Origin: a virus
Length of the DNA: 29,614 nt
IMG/VR virus record: IMGVR_UViG_3300033142_000207
Coordinates: 1 to 29,614 of that record
Reading direction: 5' to 3' (one strand)
A program made the translations under genes and the position numbers. The notes below the pieces were generated by a model. It was not told the DNA's origin. It ran no database searches and saw only the letters and a list, made by a program, of their open reading frames with translations. Below are positions 1-7,735 of the stretch, in pieces; position 1 is the first letter of the stretch, and every line of letters starts with the position of its first letter.

Positions 1-697
1 GTCCCCAACGTCTTACTTGGTTTGCCTTGCCAGCATCACCGCAAGCAACCGTCATTTCTAATAACTGCGATTGGCCAGGAATATATTTGTGATGTACATC
101 AGTACGTCTGCTAGCAAGATCACCACTATCTGTTGTATTGGTAAGTATAATACAACCAACTGTTTGATCATGTGTTACTGTAGCAAAACTAGTTGCTGTG
201 TCAGTGAAGTGTCCATTTCGCCCATCATAGTTGAATGAATAGTCACCAATAGTTGTAGGATTGGAAACCTGCATACGACCAAACGAATCAAATCTAGGAG
301 AACCTTCATCGAATCTTGTTGATGAAGAACCTTTCTTATCAATATATTGGAGATGGGTTGGGTTATTACCACCAACAGCAATAGTTGATGGTATATAGAA
401 AGGTATGGTCGATGTTCCAGCTTGCGCGATCGTTACACCATTAACCTGCATATTCTCACCTTCTTGAATATCAGTAGGTGAACCATGGGTTAGTTTAATA
501 TGAAGATGATTTTCGGTATGTTGAATACCAACATGGTCTAATAGAATTTTTCCAGTTACCTGCGAAGTAATAAATGTAACTGTTTCATCTATAACAAACT
601 CGCCGGTCTTATTGACGTAATCAACCTCAATTTGGACCTCGTGCCTGATTGCTTTACCAGCACCGTCGTTCGGCACTCTTACGAAAAATTCACTCAT
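1..697 (-). CDS. Virion structural protein of the FD-FGR type, C-terminus cut by window edge
   Basis: An open frame begins at an ATG at 697 and runs 232 codons without a stop to the edge of the window, so the C-terminus is missing. AAGAGA lies upstream of the ATG as a plausible ribosome site, and the gene follows the 153-residue gene after 3 bases. The N-terminal 110 residues are beta-rich and charged. Residues 129-150 contain RFDSFGRMQVSNP, followed by a section with Tyr-Ile-Pro-Gly near 206-209. From memory, this F-D-x-F-G-R-x-x-V-S-N-P signature marks a family of putative structural or tail proteins common in marine phages. No enzymatic motif is visible. Its place in the virion is not known; co-transcription with other structural genes supports a virion role. 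Confidence 0.75.
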   Translation of the reverse strand, partial: MSEFFVRVPNDGAGKAIRHEVQIEVDYVNKTGEFVIDETVTFITSQVTGKILLDHVGIQHTENHLHIKLTHGSPTDIQEGENMQVNGVTIAQAGTSTIPFYIPSTIAVGGNNPTHLQYIDKKGSSSTRFDEGSPRFDSFGRMQVSNPTTIGDYSFNYDGRNGHFTDTATSFATVTHDQTVGCIILTNTTDSGDLASRRTDVHHKYIPGQSQLLEMTVACGDAGKANQVRRWG

Positions 698-700
698 CTA

Positions 701-1162
701 TTATTTTCTCTTCTTAGCTTTGTTCTTATTCTGAACTTTTATTTCTGCTTCGACCTTTTCTTTTACTTTAATATCAGGATATACCACAACACCATTTTTT
801 ATGGTAGGAAATTTAGATTCCATAAGAGCATCCCATTCTTCGATTTCGGATAATTTACGTGCAATAACAACTTCTGGATCATCTAACTTAACATCCCAAC
901 TGATTGAAAACATTTTCCAACCATCAAAACCTCGTTGTACTTCAAACTTTTCTTTAAATCCTTCCTCAGAAACATTGGATGCTCTACCTTCTGCTTCTGA
1001 TTTTAATCTATATAATTGATAACGTATATGTTTACGCATTGCTCTAATATTCCGAGCTTCGTTAGACATACCGCTGACAATTTTTTCAATATCTTTTTCA
1101 GACTTATCGTGTAATTCTAATTCTTCCACTTCATTATCTAGGTCTTCAACACTTCTATTCAT
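701..1162 (-). CDS. Small charged hypothetical protein with predicted coiled coil
   Basis: The 153-residue product is not recognised. It is strongly charged: residues 1-65 alternate Glu/Asp with Lys/Arg in heptad-like spacing and are probably helical or coiled-coil, and the last 20 residues are rich in Lys (ending NKNKAKKRK). There is no signal peptide or membrane segment. The ATG at 1162 has a clear AAGGAG ribosome site 7 bases upstream. A late promoter box at 1211-1218 and a perfect hairpin at 1182-1200 precede it. It is one of the few non-beta proteins in the left block, so it could be an assembly factor or a minor head or tail component rather than a fibre. Function cannot be assigned. 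Confidence 0.8.
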   Translation of the reverse strand: MNRSVEDLDNEVEELELHDKSEKDIEKIVSGMSNEARNIRAMRKHIRYQLYRLKSEAEGRASNVSEEGFKEKFEVQRGFDGWKMFSISWDVKLDDPEVVIARKLSEIEEWDALMESKFPTIKNGVVVYPDIKVKEKVEAEIKVQNKNKAKKRK

Positions 1163-1181
1163 ATTAATCTCCTTAATGATA

Positions 1182-1200
1182 AGGGGGAATAAATCCCCCT
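1182..1200 (-). promoter_or_regulatory. Perfect 7-bp GC-rich hairpin in the leader of the 153-residue gene
   Basis: AGGGGGA at 1182-1188 pairs exactly with TCCCCCT at 1194-1200 around a 5-base loop. On the transcribed strand it is followed by TTATCATTAAGG, which lacks a proper U-tract and runs straight into the AAGGAG ribosome site. It lies just downstream of the late promoter box at 1211-1218. It may be a 5'-end stabilising stem of the late transcript, or a weak terminator for read-through from the gene ending at 1229. Confidence 0.6.
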
Positions 1201-1210
1201 ATGATATAAC

Positions 1211-1218
1211 TATTTATT
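1211..1218 (-). promoter_or_regulatory. T4-type late promoter box for the 153-residue gene
   Basis: The minus strand reads AATAAATA, matching T4 late TATAAATA except at the first base. With T4 spacing (box at about -13 to -6) transcription would start near 1205, a few bases before the hairpin at 1182-1200. It lies in the gap between the genes ending at 1229 and starting at 1162. Confidence 0.6.
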
Positions 1219-1228
1219 ACGATATAAA

Positions 1229-3217
1229 TTATGCGTTTGCGTAGTTACGTTCATCACCAGAGTTAACAGCAATTGTTTGACCAGTTGCTTTAGTAATGGT
1301 ATGTGTTGCAGATATCCATTCAGCAGTGTTAAGAGATTGAGCAACAACAATGATAGGCGCATCTGTGTTAGCAGTACGACCGTCTTGAACATTGTTTGTG
1401 TAATCAAAGTCCCAGTTAAGTGAAGTTGCTGTGATGTCGCCAGAGATTGGAGTACCACCAGTATCGTCATTAACGATAACAGCACTTGGAGATTCAAATG
1501 GGTTTTTAAGTATAGTTACTGAATCTCCTACAGGTTCATCAACAATAGTAACACCATCAGACTTGGTAACAGCAATTGTATCGGTGGTAGGTTCACCAGT
1601 AAGAACATATAAACCATTATTGGTTGTTGTTCCGGTGAATCCAGACGCATCAATATAATCACCAGTAGTCAAAGCATTAAGTGTTGTCTTAGCACCAGCA
1701 CTCGCAGCACTATAATCTATAGTAGCGTTCGCACCAGAAGCGCCTGTGATTTCAATATCTGAATCGGTTGTTGATGTGATATACTGGAAGTAAACAGTAT
1801 AGAAAGAATCCGAATCGGTTACTTCTGCGTCTAAGTTATCAGAGAAACTAAAGCTACCAGCAGCAACGAATGGGAATGAAACGTCTGTTGTACTTAGTGG
1901 TACAAATTCTGAGTCAAGTCCGATATCAGATCCAACAACAATATCAACATCGATAGGTCTATGAATAATACTGTTTGTTGAGTTTGTATCAAAGTTACGA
2001 AGTAGAACACCGCCTCTAGGTTTAAGTGTATCACCAACATACTCAACTAATAGTGCAGCAACGTTACCGTTCACACTACCAAAAGAACCTTGTCCTGATG
2101 TAATATTAGTACAATCTGCGTTAATGTCTGACGATTGACGCAACATAAATTGTGACCAAGCATATGCTTGACGGTCTGTTAAACCATTACAATCGATAAT
2201 ACGATTGAACGCATACCATTCACCACCTATTTGTTCCGCACCAAAGTAAGCTGTCCATGTGTTACCAGTATCGACACCTGTATTGGCACCAGACGAATCG
2301 CCTGTTGTTGCTTCACAGAACCACCATGTACCTAATGTTGAAGTGTTTGCTTGTACAGCAGGGTCGAATACAACATCACCGATTACATATGTTGTTGCGT
2401 CTGCGTATGTTGTGAAACCAGAACCTTTTAGGAAGTCAACACGCATCCTTGCGCCAGCTGCTGCGGCTATAGGATACGTATCATCACCATAGACGCCATC
2501 AGCAATACCAGTTGAACCAGAATCGATATTTACATCGTAGTAGGTTGTTACAGGAGTTGTTATTTTTAAGTCAGTACCGTTTGATAATGGGAATGAGTAT
2601 GCTTGGAAACCCAATACAGATAGACCCTGTTCAGCAAGTAGTGAATACTCTGCGTATAATTTTGCTTCTTCACGAAGGAAAGATTTTGTATAACTATTTG
2701 TACCAGAACCACCAACGATTTGAATGTTCTCGTTAAGTTCTCCGGTTTTATCATAGTTTGTAGGAGTCTCTGTGAAACCAGCAACGTTTGTGTAGTAAAC
2801 TTGGTCTACAGCAGGAGCATCAATCGCACCAAGTGACACCAAACATGAATACTCATCAGCAGTTATTTCTTGGAAACCAGCATCACGGATTAAATCACGC
2901 GTTTGGGCGTCAGCAGGACTCCAACCATTTACCCAGATGAACGAACCTTCAAAAATCATTTTTAGTGGGAATTTGAATCTACGTAGTGTAGCAGAAACGT
3001 CATTTTCTGAAATTGCACCACCTAACCATTCTTCTTTTAAGAATGAATATAGTGCTTTTGCTGTTACACCTGAGCTTTTGCCAGGAGCAGTATCATTCAA
3101 ATCACCAACTAGTGTTAATTTGATAGTTTTAGCGCCAGTTTGTATCTCAACTTCTTCTGATGTCGCAGCAGTATTCAAAGCAAGTTGAAGATTGTCTGGG
3201 TCTGTAATTTTTGCCAT
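1229..3217 (-). CDS. Large beta-rich virion structural protein (MAKITDPD type)
   Basis: The 662-residue protein begins MAKITDPDNL. It continues with a section around residues 50-110 (Gly-Val-Thr-x-x-Ala-Leu-Tyr-Ser-Phe-x-Lys-Glu-Glu-Trp, then FKFPLKMIFEGSF and an IRDAGF motif near 110). I associate this start with a structural protein family widespread in marine phage and metagenomic contigs; its virion position is not established to my knowledge. Residues about 262-320 hold a Tyr/Trp-rich module (ATTYVIGDVVFDP, then TWWFCEATT and NTWTAYFG) that resembles the small CBM5/12-like modules of tail proteins. The C-terminal third is Thr/Asp/Ser-rich and beta-like. AGGAGAT upstream supports the ATG at 3217. 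A late promoter precedes it at 3257-3264. Length and position suggest a tail, fibre or surface component. Confidence 0.75.
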   Translation of the reverse strand: MAKITDPDNLQLALNTAATSEEVEIQTGAKTIKLTLVGDLNDTAPGKSSGVTAKALYSFLKEEWLGGAISENDVSATLRRFKFPLKMIFEGSFIWVNGWSPADAQTRDLIRDAGFQEITADEYSCLVSLGAIDAPAVDQVYYTNVAGFTETPTNYDKTGELNENIQIVGGSGTNSYTKSFLREEAKLYAEYSLLAEQGLSVLGFQAYSFPLSNGTDLKITTPVTTYYDVNIDSGSTGIADGVYGDDTYPIAAAAGARMRVDFLKGSGFTTYADATTYVIGDVVFDPAVQANTSTLGTWWFCEATTGDSSGANTGVDTGNTWTAYFGAEQIGGEWYAFNRIIDCNGLTDRQAYAWSQFMLRQSSDINADCTNITSGQGSFGSVNGNVAALLVEYVGDTLKPRGGVLLRNFDTNSTNSIIHRPIDVDIVVGSDIGLDSEFVPLSTTDVSFPFVAAGSFSFSDNLDAEVTDSDSFYTVYFQYITSTTDSDIEITGASGANATIDYSAASAGAKTTLNALTTGDYIDASGFTGTTTNNGLYVLTGEPTTDTIAVTKSDGVTIVDEPVGDSVTILKNPFESPSAVIVNDDTGGTPISGDITATSLNWDFDYTNNVQDGRTANTDAPIIVVAQSLNTAEWISATHTITKATGQTIAVNSGDERNYANA

Positions 3218-3256
3218 TTGGCTAATCTCCTAGTGAGTATGTGTTATTGTTTGTAC

Positions 3257-3271
3257 TATTTATTATTTATG
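3257..3271 (-). promoter_or_regulatory. Two adjoining late promoter boxes upstream of the 662-residue gene
   Basis: On the minus strand CATAAATA (3264-3271) adjoins AATAAATA (3257-3264), sharing one base. The upstream box contains the stop codon (3267-3269) of the 552-residue gene. Predicted starts are near 3258 and 3251. The leader then reads ACAATAACACATACT, a motif repeated at other late promoters in the window. Confidence 0.65.
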
Positions 3272-4925
3272 TTGGATTATTATAATTCGTATCAGAAATC
3301 ATTTGAAATTTAATCGAACTACTAACGTTGGGCAGAGTTAAATCATAAATGTCTGATAGATTTGGATCATATGATAACGAATTTAATAGAATATCTACCG
3401 TTTCTCCACCACCATGAGCGTATGTAATATCAGCACCGGTAGATTCTACGTGCTTTAATTCTGTTCTAGTTGAACTATTGACAATTGTGACATTAACTCC
3501 GGAAGGAATATCTGTTAGTGTGAGCGTGAACGCGGTAACAACACTAGTTGTCGCGCTTGTACCATTTCTATATGTAGGTGTATCTCCACCAACAACATTT
3601 ATAGTAACTGCTCCTCCAGAATTGTTATAAACAACAGCGTCTGTTGTGCCTGTTGAACCGTATCCAGACCATATGCTATCCCAATCATAGGTGCCAGTCG
3701 CGGTTAGTTCAACAGCATGACCTGTGCCGGCAGAGATAAAATTATTGACAGAGAAATAATCGAGCGAAGGAGTCTCTAAAGCGGTAACACCGCTTGCCGG
3801 TTTGAAGATATTACCTGTGAATGATGTGGTAGTTGCATCCAATGTCTGTGTTGCACATTCACTGAACGTACAGTTATCATAAGAGGCATTACTTAATGTA
3901 AGAGCATCACTTTCCGAGAAAACTGTTCCATCGAAAGTGTCACTAGTATTAGTTGTTAGTGTTTGAAGTAACTTTACATTTCCACCTGATAAACTACTAC
4001 CAGTACCAGCAGAAGTATTTAATATAAGTTTGTTGTCTACGAATCCAGATATACTAACGTTAGTCCAATCGATAGAAGCGTTAGCTAATACATTTACATA
4101 ATTGGAGGTAGATGGCATAGTAGAGACCCAAGCACTTCCTGACCAGAAACTCGTTTCTTCGTACTCGATACTATTACCATCTGCCGACATTGTTGTAGAA
4201 ATAGAACCATCTCCTACAGTTAGACCACCCTTTAAGAAGTATGTAGAACCACGAACTTCGATAAAACTAAATGCCCTATTAGCATAGTCGGTACACCATG
4301 TGGCCAGTTCGTCCCAACCTTCTCCTGAAACAGTAGGAGAACCAGTGAACTTGATTCCTTTGGCTGAGATAATCATAGATTGGAAAATAGAGTCCGCACG
4401 TACAGAAATATCAGTATCAATCCAGATACCTATTGTATCAATTGCTGTTAGTACTGCGCTATTATCTATAGAAGGAGTTATTTGAGGATCAATAACAAAA
4501 CATTTCCATCCGCCTGACCAACCATTAGCATCATCACTTCCAGCAATTTTGTAATGATTCATTGTACCGGTGGAATCACCTATAGCAACAGATAAACCGT
4601 CTGTAGCTAACGGAGCAAACGCGCCCGCAGACTGGATATTTACCAAACAATATAAGAAATTATCTTCGGCATTAGCACTGGCAGTAGTAAAGTCTAACGC
4701 GGTAATGCCATCTACATAAGAGTAACCAGATTTTGATGCATATTTAGAACCCATTGAACCAGCACCATCAGCTCCACCCTCAAATAGGTATACATCTGGG
4801 TTGAATCCGATAGTACCGCCGCCTAGTTCTCCCCAATCACCAGTAGCAGAACCGCCGGTATCATTTGTTTCACGGTCGGCATTAGCAACAACACCATAAC
4901 CATCATATGAAATAGTTTGGGCCAT
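3267..4925 (-). CDS. Beta-rich virion or fibre protein, family not recognised
   Basis: The 552-residue product is rich in Ser, Thr, Gly and Asn with very few charged clusters, typical of phage surface beta-structure. Residues 1-200 resemble a compact beta-sandwich segment (Gly-Trp-Ser-Gly-Gly-Trp-Lys near 138). Residues about 290-420 alternate short hydrophobic strands with Asn/Ser turns, consistent with a beta-helix or beta-solenoid. Residues 440-540 look like a C-terminal beta-sandwich. No catalytic motif is seen. It starts with ATG (4925) 6 bases after the preceding stop, without a strong ribosome site, so translation may be coupled to the 134-residue gene. It belongs to the same run as the 662-residue protein. 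It could be a tail spike or capsid fibre; the call rests on composition and context only. Confidence 0.7.
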   Translation of the reverse strand: MAQTISYDGYGVVANADRETNDTGGSATGDWGELGGGTIGFNPDVYLFEGGADGAGSMGSKYASKSGYSYVDGITALDFTTASANAEDNFLYCLVNIQSAGAFAPLATDGLSVAIGDSTGTMNHYKIAGSDDANGWSGGWKCFVIDPQITPSIDNSAVLTAIDTIGIWIDTDISVRADSIFQSMIISAKGIKFTGSPTVSGEGWDELATWCTDYANRAFSFIEVRGSTYFLKGGLTVGDGSISTTMSADGNSIEYEETSFWSGSAWVSTMPSTSNYVNVLANASIDWTNVSISGFVDNKLILNTSAGTGSSLSGGNVKLLQTLTTNTSDTFDGTVFSESDALTLSNASYDNCTFSECATQTLDATTTSFTGNIFKPASGVTALETPSLDYFSVNNFISAGTGHAVELTATGTYDWDSIWSGYGSTGTTDAVVYNNSGGAVTINVVGGDTPTYRNGTSATTSVVTAFTLTLTDIPSGVNVTIVNSSTRTELKHVESTGADITYAHGGGETVDILLNSLSYDPNLSDIYDLTLPNVSSSIKFQMISDTNYNNPT

Positions 4926-4931
4926 TATATA

Positions 4932-5336
4932 TTATTCAATACCAGATACAGAAGTCTTGCCGTGAAGTTCTACAATTCTGGCCAGAGCAAGTTCAAAGTA
5001 TGCCATTAATTCTGCATCACTGATGTTACCTGCGGCGAATTCTGTGTTGATTGCTGTCCTTGCTGTTACATATTCTACCATGAACGATTCTAGTGTTCCT
5101 CCGTTAGTGATATAATCAGTAACAACAGTGGCATCAAAGTCTTTGTCCTCGACTCCGATATTCTCATTAGAAAATACCTTGTCGCCGTTTTCGTCGAAAC
5201 CATATAAACACACACCCATACTGATAATTCGTTTAGGATCATTTTCTTTTGCTTGTTTGAGTGTGAAACTCTCAACATGTAATTTGTCCATTACGATAGC
5301 TGGTTGTGTAACCGAACTTGATACTATTACAGTCAT
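4932..5336 (-). CDS. Small hypothetical virion-associated protein
   Basis: The 134-residue protein is not recognised. Residues 1-60 look beta-rich (MTVIVSSSVTQPAIV, then a Lys/Glu stretch and MGVCLYGFDENGDKVF). Residues 70-130 look helical, with LESFMVEYVTARTAI and AELMAYFELALARIVEL as amphipathic helices. There is no signal peptide or membrane helix. AAGGTAAT lies upstream of the ATG at 5336. It sits between the small GTG-start structural gene and the 552-residue beta protein, with only 6 bases to the latter, so the two are probably made together. A role as a partner or assembly factor of the larger protein is conceivable but unsupported. Confidence 0.75.
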   Translation of the reverse strand: MTVIVSSSVTQPAIVMDKLHVESFTLKQAKENDPKRIISMGVCLYGFDENGDKVFSNENIGVEDKDFDATVVTDYITNGGTLESFMVEYVTARTAINTEFAAGNISDAELMAYFELALARIVELHGKTSVSGIE

Positions 5337-5364
5337 TATTTAATTACCTTATATTATTCTTTAT

Positions 5365-5679
5365 TTAACTATATGTGTATAATAATCTGGATTCCCAGAT
5401 ATTATCAAAATTGCTATCGCCATCTGCCCATGTGACAACAACATCCTCGTCAACACCAACGAATTCAATCTTTTGAATTCTCCAGGTACCGGCCGAGGTC
5501 AATGTTCCGACATCCGCCCAACCTTTATAGATTATTGTGTCACCAACAAAATCTGTCTGAGAAGCATATGGCACGCCTAACTCATCTCCGGATATGTATG
5601 TTGTTTGTTCAATGGTATCTCCAAGAGGAACTTGTTGGAGTTCACCATCGATAATGACAACAGGTCTATGTTCAGCCAC
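5365..5679 (-). CDS. Small beta-sandwich virion protein, GTG start
   Basis: The 104-residue product opens with EHRPVVIIDGELQQVPLGD, a form common at the N-terminus of phage structural and tail proteins (R-P-V-V-x-x-x-G-x-x-Q-x-x-P-x-G-D). The remainder is beta-rich with several Trp and Asp residues, including TWADGDSNFDNIW. The frame begins with GTG at 5679; the ATG two bases upstream is in another frame. It follows the 174-residue gene after 11 bases. It probably forms a small virion decoration or an anchor-type domain on its own, without a receptor-binding tip. The function is inferred from resemblance and context. Confidence 0.7.
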   Translation of the reverse strand: MAEHRPVVIIDGELQQVPLGDTIEQTTYISGDELGVPYASQTDFVGDTIIYKGWADVGTLTSAGTWRIQKIEFVGVDEDVVVTWADGDSNFDNIWESRLLYTYS

Positions 5680-5690
5680 ATTAAACTACT

Positions 5691-6215
5691 TTATGCAAGC
5701 TTGATTGGTTGCGTATTCTCAAACGCTATAGAAGTTGCTGTTGTAGCACGACCAAGGCGTTGAATTATCTCTCCAGAACCGGTAGGTACGGTTGGTGTTG
5801 CACCTCCAGCTGTGATAGTTGATAGGAAGTGAACGTTACCACTATCTAGTCCAGAAAGTTGGTCATTTGTGCCTTCGAAGTAAACAACCGTTGAGTCTAA
5901 TGCTGTATAAGAAGCAAGAACAAACCCGTTTGCTTCTTTGCCTGTTGTGCCGGCATCAGCCTTACGTACACGAACAGCACCAGCAGTACCATCGTAGTAT
6001 ACATTAACAAAGTCGCCAGCACTGAGATTTTCAAATGCTACAAGAGTCTGAACATCATCACCAAGACCAACAGGCATCATCGTATTAGGAAATCGTCCAG
6101 TCGCGTCTAGTGACGGAATTAGGTTTTCGTTACCTGCGCCGCCTGTTTGTGTTGATATGTTTTCTTCGATTCCGCCTGTTGCAGGATCGATTTTTAAGAA
6201 TTTTTCGCCGGCCAT
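5691..6215 (-). CDS. Virion structural protein with fibre-like N-terminus and beta-barrel body
   Basis: The 174-residue product begins MAGEKFLKIDPATGGIEENI and continues ENLIPSLDATGRFPNTMMPVG, the 'value to parameter' pattern seen in many small phage tail and structural proteins. Residues 62-174 (FENLSAGDFVNVY, then VRVRKADAGTTGKEANGFV) resemble small beta-barrel proteins such as capsid decoration or DUF2190-like proteins, but I cannot choose between capsid and tail. CGAGGAAC is a good ribosome site 7 bases before the ATG at 6215. It is the first gene after the late promoter box at 6252-6259, which suggests high late expression, as expected for an abundant virion component. Confidence 0.72.
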   Translation of the reverse strand: MAGEKFLKIDPATGGIEENISTQTGGAGNENLIPSLDATGRFPNTMMPVGLGDDVQTLVAFENLSAGDFVNVYYDGTAGAVRVRKADAGTTGKEANGFVLASYTALDSTVVYFEGTNDQLSGLDSGNVHFLSTITAGGATPTVPTGSGEIIQRLGRATTATSIAFENTQPIKLA

Positions 6216-6251
6216 AATTGTTCCTCGGTGTTTTTAGTATGTGCTATTGTT

Positions 6252-6259
6252 TATTTATC
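6252..6259 (-). promoter_or_regulatory. Late promoter box for the 174-residue gene
   Basis: The minus strand reads GATAAATA, and the TAA stop of the 203-residue gene (6255-6257) lies inside it. The predicted start is near 6246. The early leader ACAATAGCACATACT nearly repeats the leader at 3217-3257. Confidence 0.7.
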
Positions 6260-6866
6260 CTAAGTTGATAGGAGTCTTGATATCCACTATCATTTTGTCT
6301 GTTGTGACTGGATATCCAACTTGTAAAAGGAATCCTGTTGTTGGTACCGTTTGTGTCATGAATCCGTTATTTCCTAGAAATATAGGTTTGTTCAGAGTCC
6401 AAGTCCATGTAACTTCTTGTATATCTCCGTTCATTATTGCTAATACATCAGCCGATTGTAGAAATGCTGTGTCGGTTAATCCAGCAACAATGTGTATGTG
6501 GTCTGGGTCATCTTTATCCGCATAAACAACAAACCCATCATCAGCAGCAACCATTCTGTGTGCATTTATATCGGTACCGGCAATACCAACAATTGCAGAT
6601 TTAACAACATTATATGTGTTATTGAGAGTAACATTTTGATGAATCTCATTGAACTCTGGTGTGATTGCATCGTCACCATCCGTAACACTCAGGGACGTAT
6701 CGGAGTCAACGACCGAGACACTATCTTCTACGCTGTCTACATTGATACTATCTGTAGGTTCGGAGACACCAATAGAGTCTTCCGAGATGGTCACCGTTAA
6801 TCCGGTACCGCCTTCTATGACTTGGACAGAATCCTCATCGTCAACAATATTGTAAGTATCGGCCAT
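6255..6866 (-). CDS. Virion structural protein with acidic N-terminal repeats
   Basis: The 203-residue product has two parts. Residues 1-65 are a very acidic, low-complexity stretch built on Asp-Ser-hydrophobic-x-Val units (EDSVQVIEG, EDSIGVSEP, EDSVSVVDSD). This may form a short beta-solenoid or an extended stalk. Residues 75-203 include HQNVTLNNTYNVVKSAIVG, HRMVAADDGFVVYADKDDP and the closing FLGNNGFMTQTVPTTGFLL, a C-terminal pattern seen in other phage structural proteins with a small beta-barrel. It starts 3 bases after the stop of the 118-residue gene, so coupled translation is likely. It probably belongs to the same virion substructure as the genes on either side. Confidence 0.7.
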   Translation of the reverse strand: MADTYNIVDDEDSVQVIEGGTGLTVTISEDSIGVSEPTDSINVDSVEDSVSVVDSDTSLSVTDGDDAITPEFNEIHQNVTLNNTYNVVKSAIVGIAGTDINAHRMVAADDGFVVYADKDDPDHIHIVAGLTDTAFLQSADVLAIMNGDIQEVTWTWTLNKPIFLGNNGFMTQTVPTTGFLLQVGYPVTTDKMIVDIKTPINLG

Positions 6867-6869
6867 CTA

Positions 6870-7226
6870 TTAGATAATCTTTAGAGAAGGAATAACTTTA
6901 ACTTGGTCTTTGTATTCATCGATAGGAGGCAAGATAGTTTTTACATTACCTGAATCATCTACTCTTTTAACAGAATAGTAATACGAACCATCTTTTAGTA
7001 GTCCTGTAGTTGCAGAAGGAATGGTAATATACACTAGTCCATTAACGCCGTCATCAAGCGCATTATCTCCAACAAGGTGGGATATTTGTACCGTTGGTGT
7101 TTTTGTGTCTAGTTTGTCGTTCATCACAAACCAGAATGTCCAACCTGTAATATCAGTTCCAACAGGGTATTGTATCGTAATGACCTTATCATCGCCCTGT
7201 CTGAAATTATTTAAGTAATCACCCAT
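6870..7226 (-). CDS. Small beta-sandwich virion protein
   Basis: The 118-residue product begins MGDYLNNFRQGDDKVITIQY and continues DITGWTFWFVMNDKLD, with VYITIPSATTGLLKDGSYYY and a final charged strand. This pattern (order of strands, Gly-Trp-x-Phe-x-Phe, and Asp-Gly-x-Tyr-Tyr-Tyr) is typical of small immunoglobulin-like or BppU-N-like structural proteins in phages. There is no enzymatic signature. TAGGAT upstream of the ATG at 7226 is a good ribosome site. It is the first gene after the terminator at 7273-7301 and is preceded by its own late promoter at 7257-7264, so it heads the left-hand transcription unit. Confidence 0.7.
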   Translation of the reverse strand: MGDYLNNFRQGDDKVITIQYPVGTDITGWTFWFVMNDKLDTKTPTVQISHLVGDNALDDGVNGLVYITIPSATTGLLKDGSYYYSVKRVDDSGNVKTILPPIDEYKDQVKVIPSLKII

Positions 7227-7256
7227 CGTTTTATCCTATGTTATGCGGTTTACAAG

Positions 7257-7264
7257 TATTTATC
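7257..7264 (-). promoter_or_regulatory. Late promoter box starting the left structural unit
   Basis: The minus strand reads GATAAATA 8 bases after the terminator stem at 7273-7301, in the gap before the gene starting at 7226. The predicted start is near 7251. Confidence 0.75.
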
Positions 7265-7272
7265 TGAACCAC

Positions 7273-7301
7273 AAAAAAGGGAGTCACGAAGACTCCCTTT
7301 T
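7273..7301 (-). terminator. Strong intrinsic terminator closing the tail-fibre block
   Basis: AAAAGGGAGTC (7275-7285) pairs perfectly with GACTCCCTTTT (7291-7301): an 11-bp stem with a 5-base loop. On the minus strand the loop is TTCGT and the stem runs into six U residues (7273-7278). It lies 34 bases beyond the stop of the 118-residue gene ending at 7335. Confidence 0.9.
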
Positions 7302-7334
7302 GGCTGGTGTTTGTTATTATTATCGTACCAACAA

Positions 7335-7691
7335 TTACAATTCTATCATGAACTCTACAACTTCCAGCGCAGCAGGTGCAATCTCTACCTCACCAAGGTC
7401 TTCTACAGAAACCTTTTTGATGTCGATATCTACTTCTGATTGCAGGTGTTCGTTCATACCTTTATCAAACTTGGTTCTATCTTTTGGAGTTTTGAACTCA
7501 TATTCATTCTTTTCTTCGTTCAAGGTGCCAGTCTTTTCAAGGAGTTCTGTTCTCTTCTCCTCAAATGCTTTCACGATGATTTGAATCTCTTCAGCGTTTT
7601 TCTTGATTTTATAGGCAGCTCCGATTTTCATCTTTGAACCTAAAAGTTGTTGTACAACCTGAGCTGAATTAACAATATCAACTACTTTCAT
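7335..7691 (-). CDS. Small helical phage protein, DUF1617-like
   Basis: The 118-residue product is mainly helical. An N-terminal VVDIVNSAQVVQQLLGSKM is followed by a Lys/Glu-rich amphipathic region (KKNAEEIQIIVKAFEEKRTELLEKTG), an Asn-Glu-x-Tyr-Glu-Phe turn, and a short C-terminal beta part ending EVVEFMIEL. This layout (helix, 'lekyG'-type turn, then a short strand-rich tail) resembles DUF1617 proteins, small phage proteins of unknown function. The resemblance is by eye and moderate. TAGGAGAT precedes the ATG at 7691, and a late promoter lies at 7728-7735. It is the last gene before the terminator at 7273-7301. Confidence 0.65.
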   Translation of the reverse strand: MKVVDIVNSAQVVQQLLGSKMKIGAAYKIKKNAEEIQIIVKAFEEKRTELLEKTGTLNEEKNEYEFKTPKDRTKFDKGMNEHLQSEVDIDIKKVSVEDLGEVEIAPAALEVVEFMIEL

Positions 7692-7727
7692 AATATATCT
7701 CCTAACGATAATGTGTTTATGTGCTGT

Positions 7728-7735
7728 TATTTATG
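7728..7735 (-). promoter_or_regulatory. Late promoter box for the DUF1617-like gene
   Basis: The minus strand reads CATAAATA with the TAA stop of the DUF1353 gene (7731-7733) inside it. The predicted start is near 7722. The downstream leader begins ACAGCACATAAACACAT, sharing the ACARCACATA motif with other late leaders. Confidence 0.65.

Noticed and set aside
632-1019. Plus-strand open frames near the left edge and similar ones throughout
   Set aside because: They lie opposite well-supported minus-strand genes, have no convincing ribosome sites, and encode low-quality sequence.
5336-5370. Late promoter candidate TTAAATAA in the gap before the 134-residue gene
   Set aside because: It departs from NATAAATA at the key positions and has no better match nearby.
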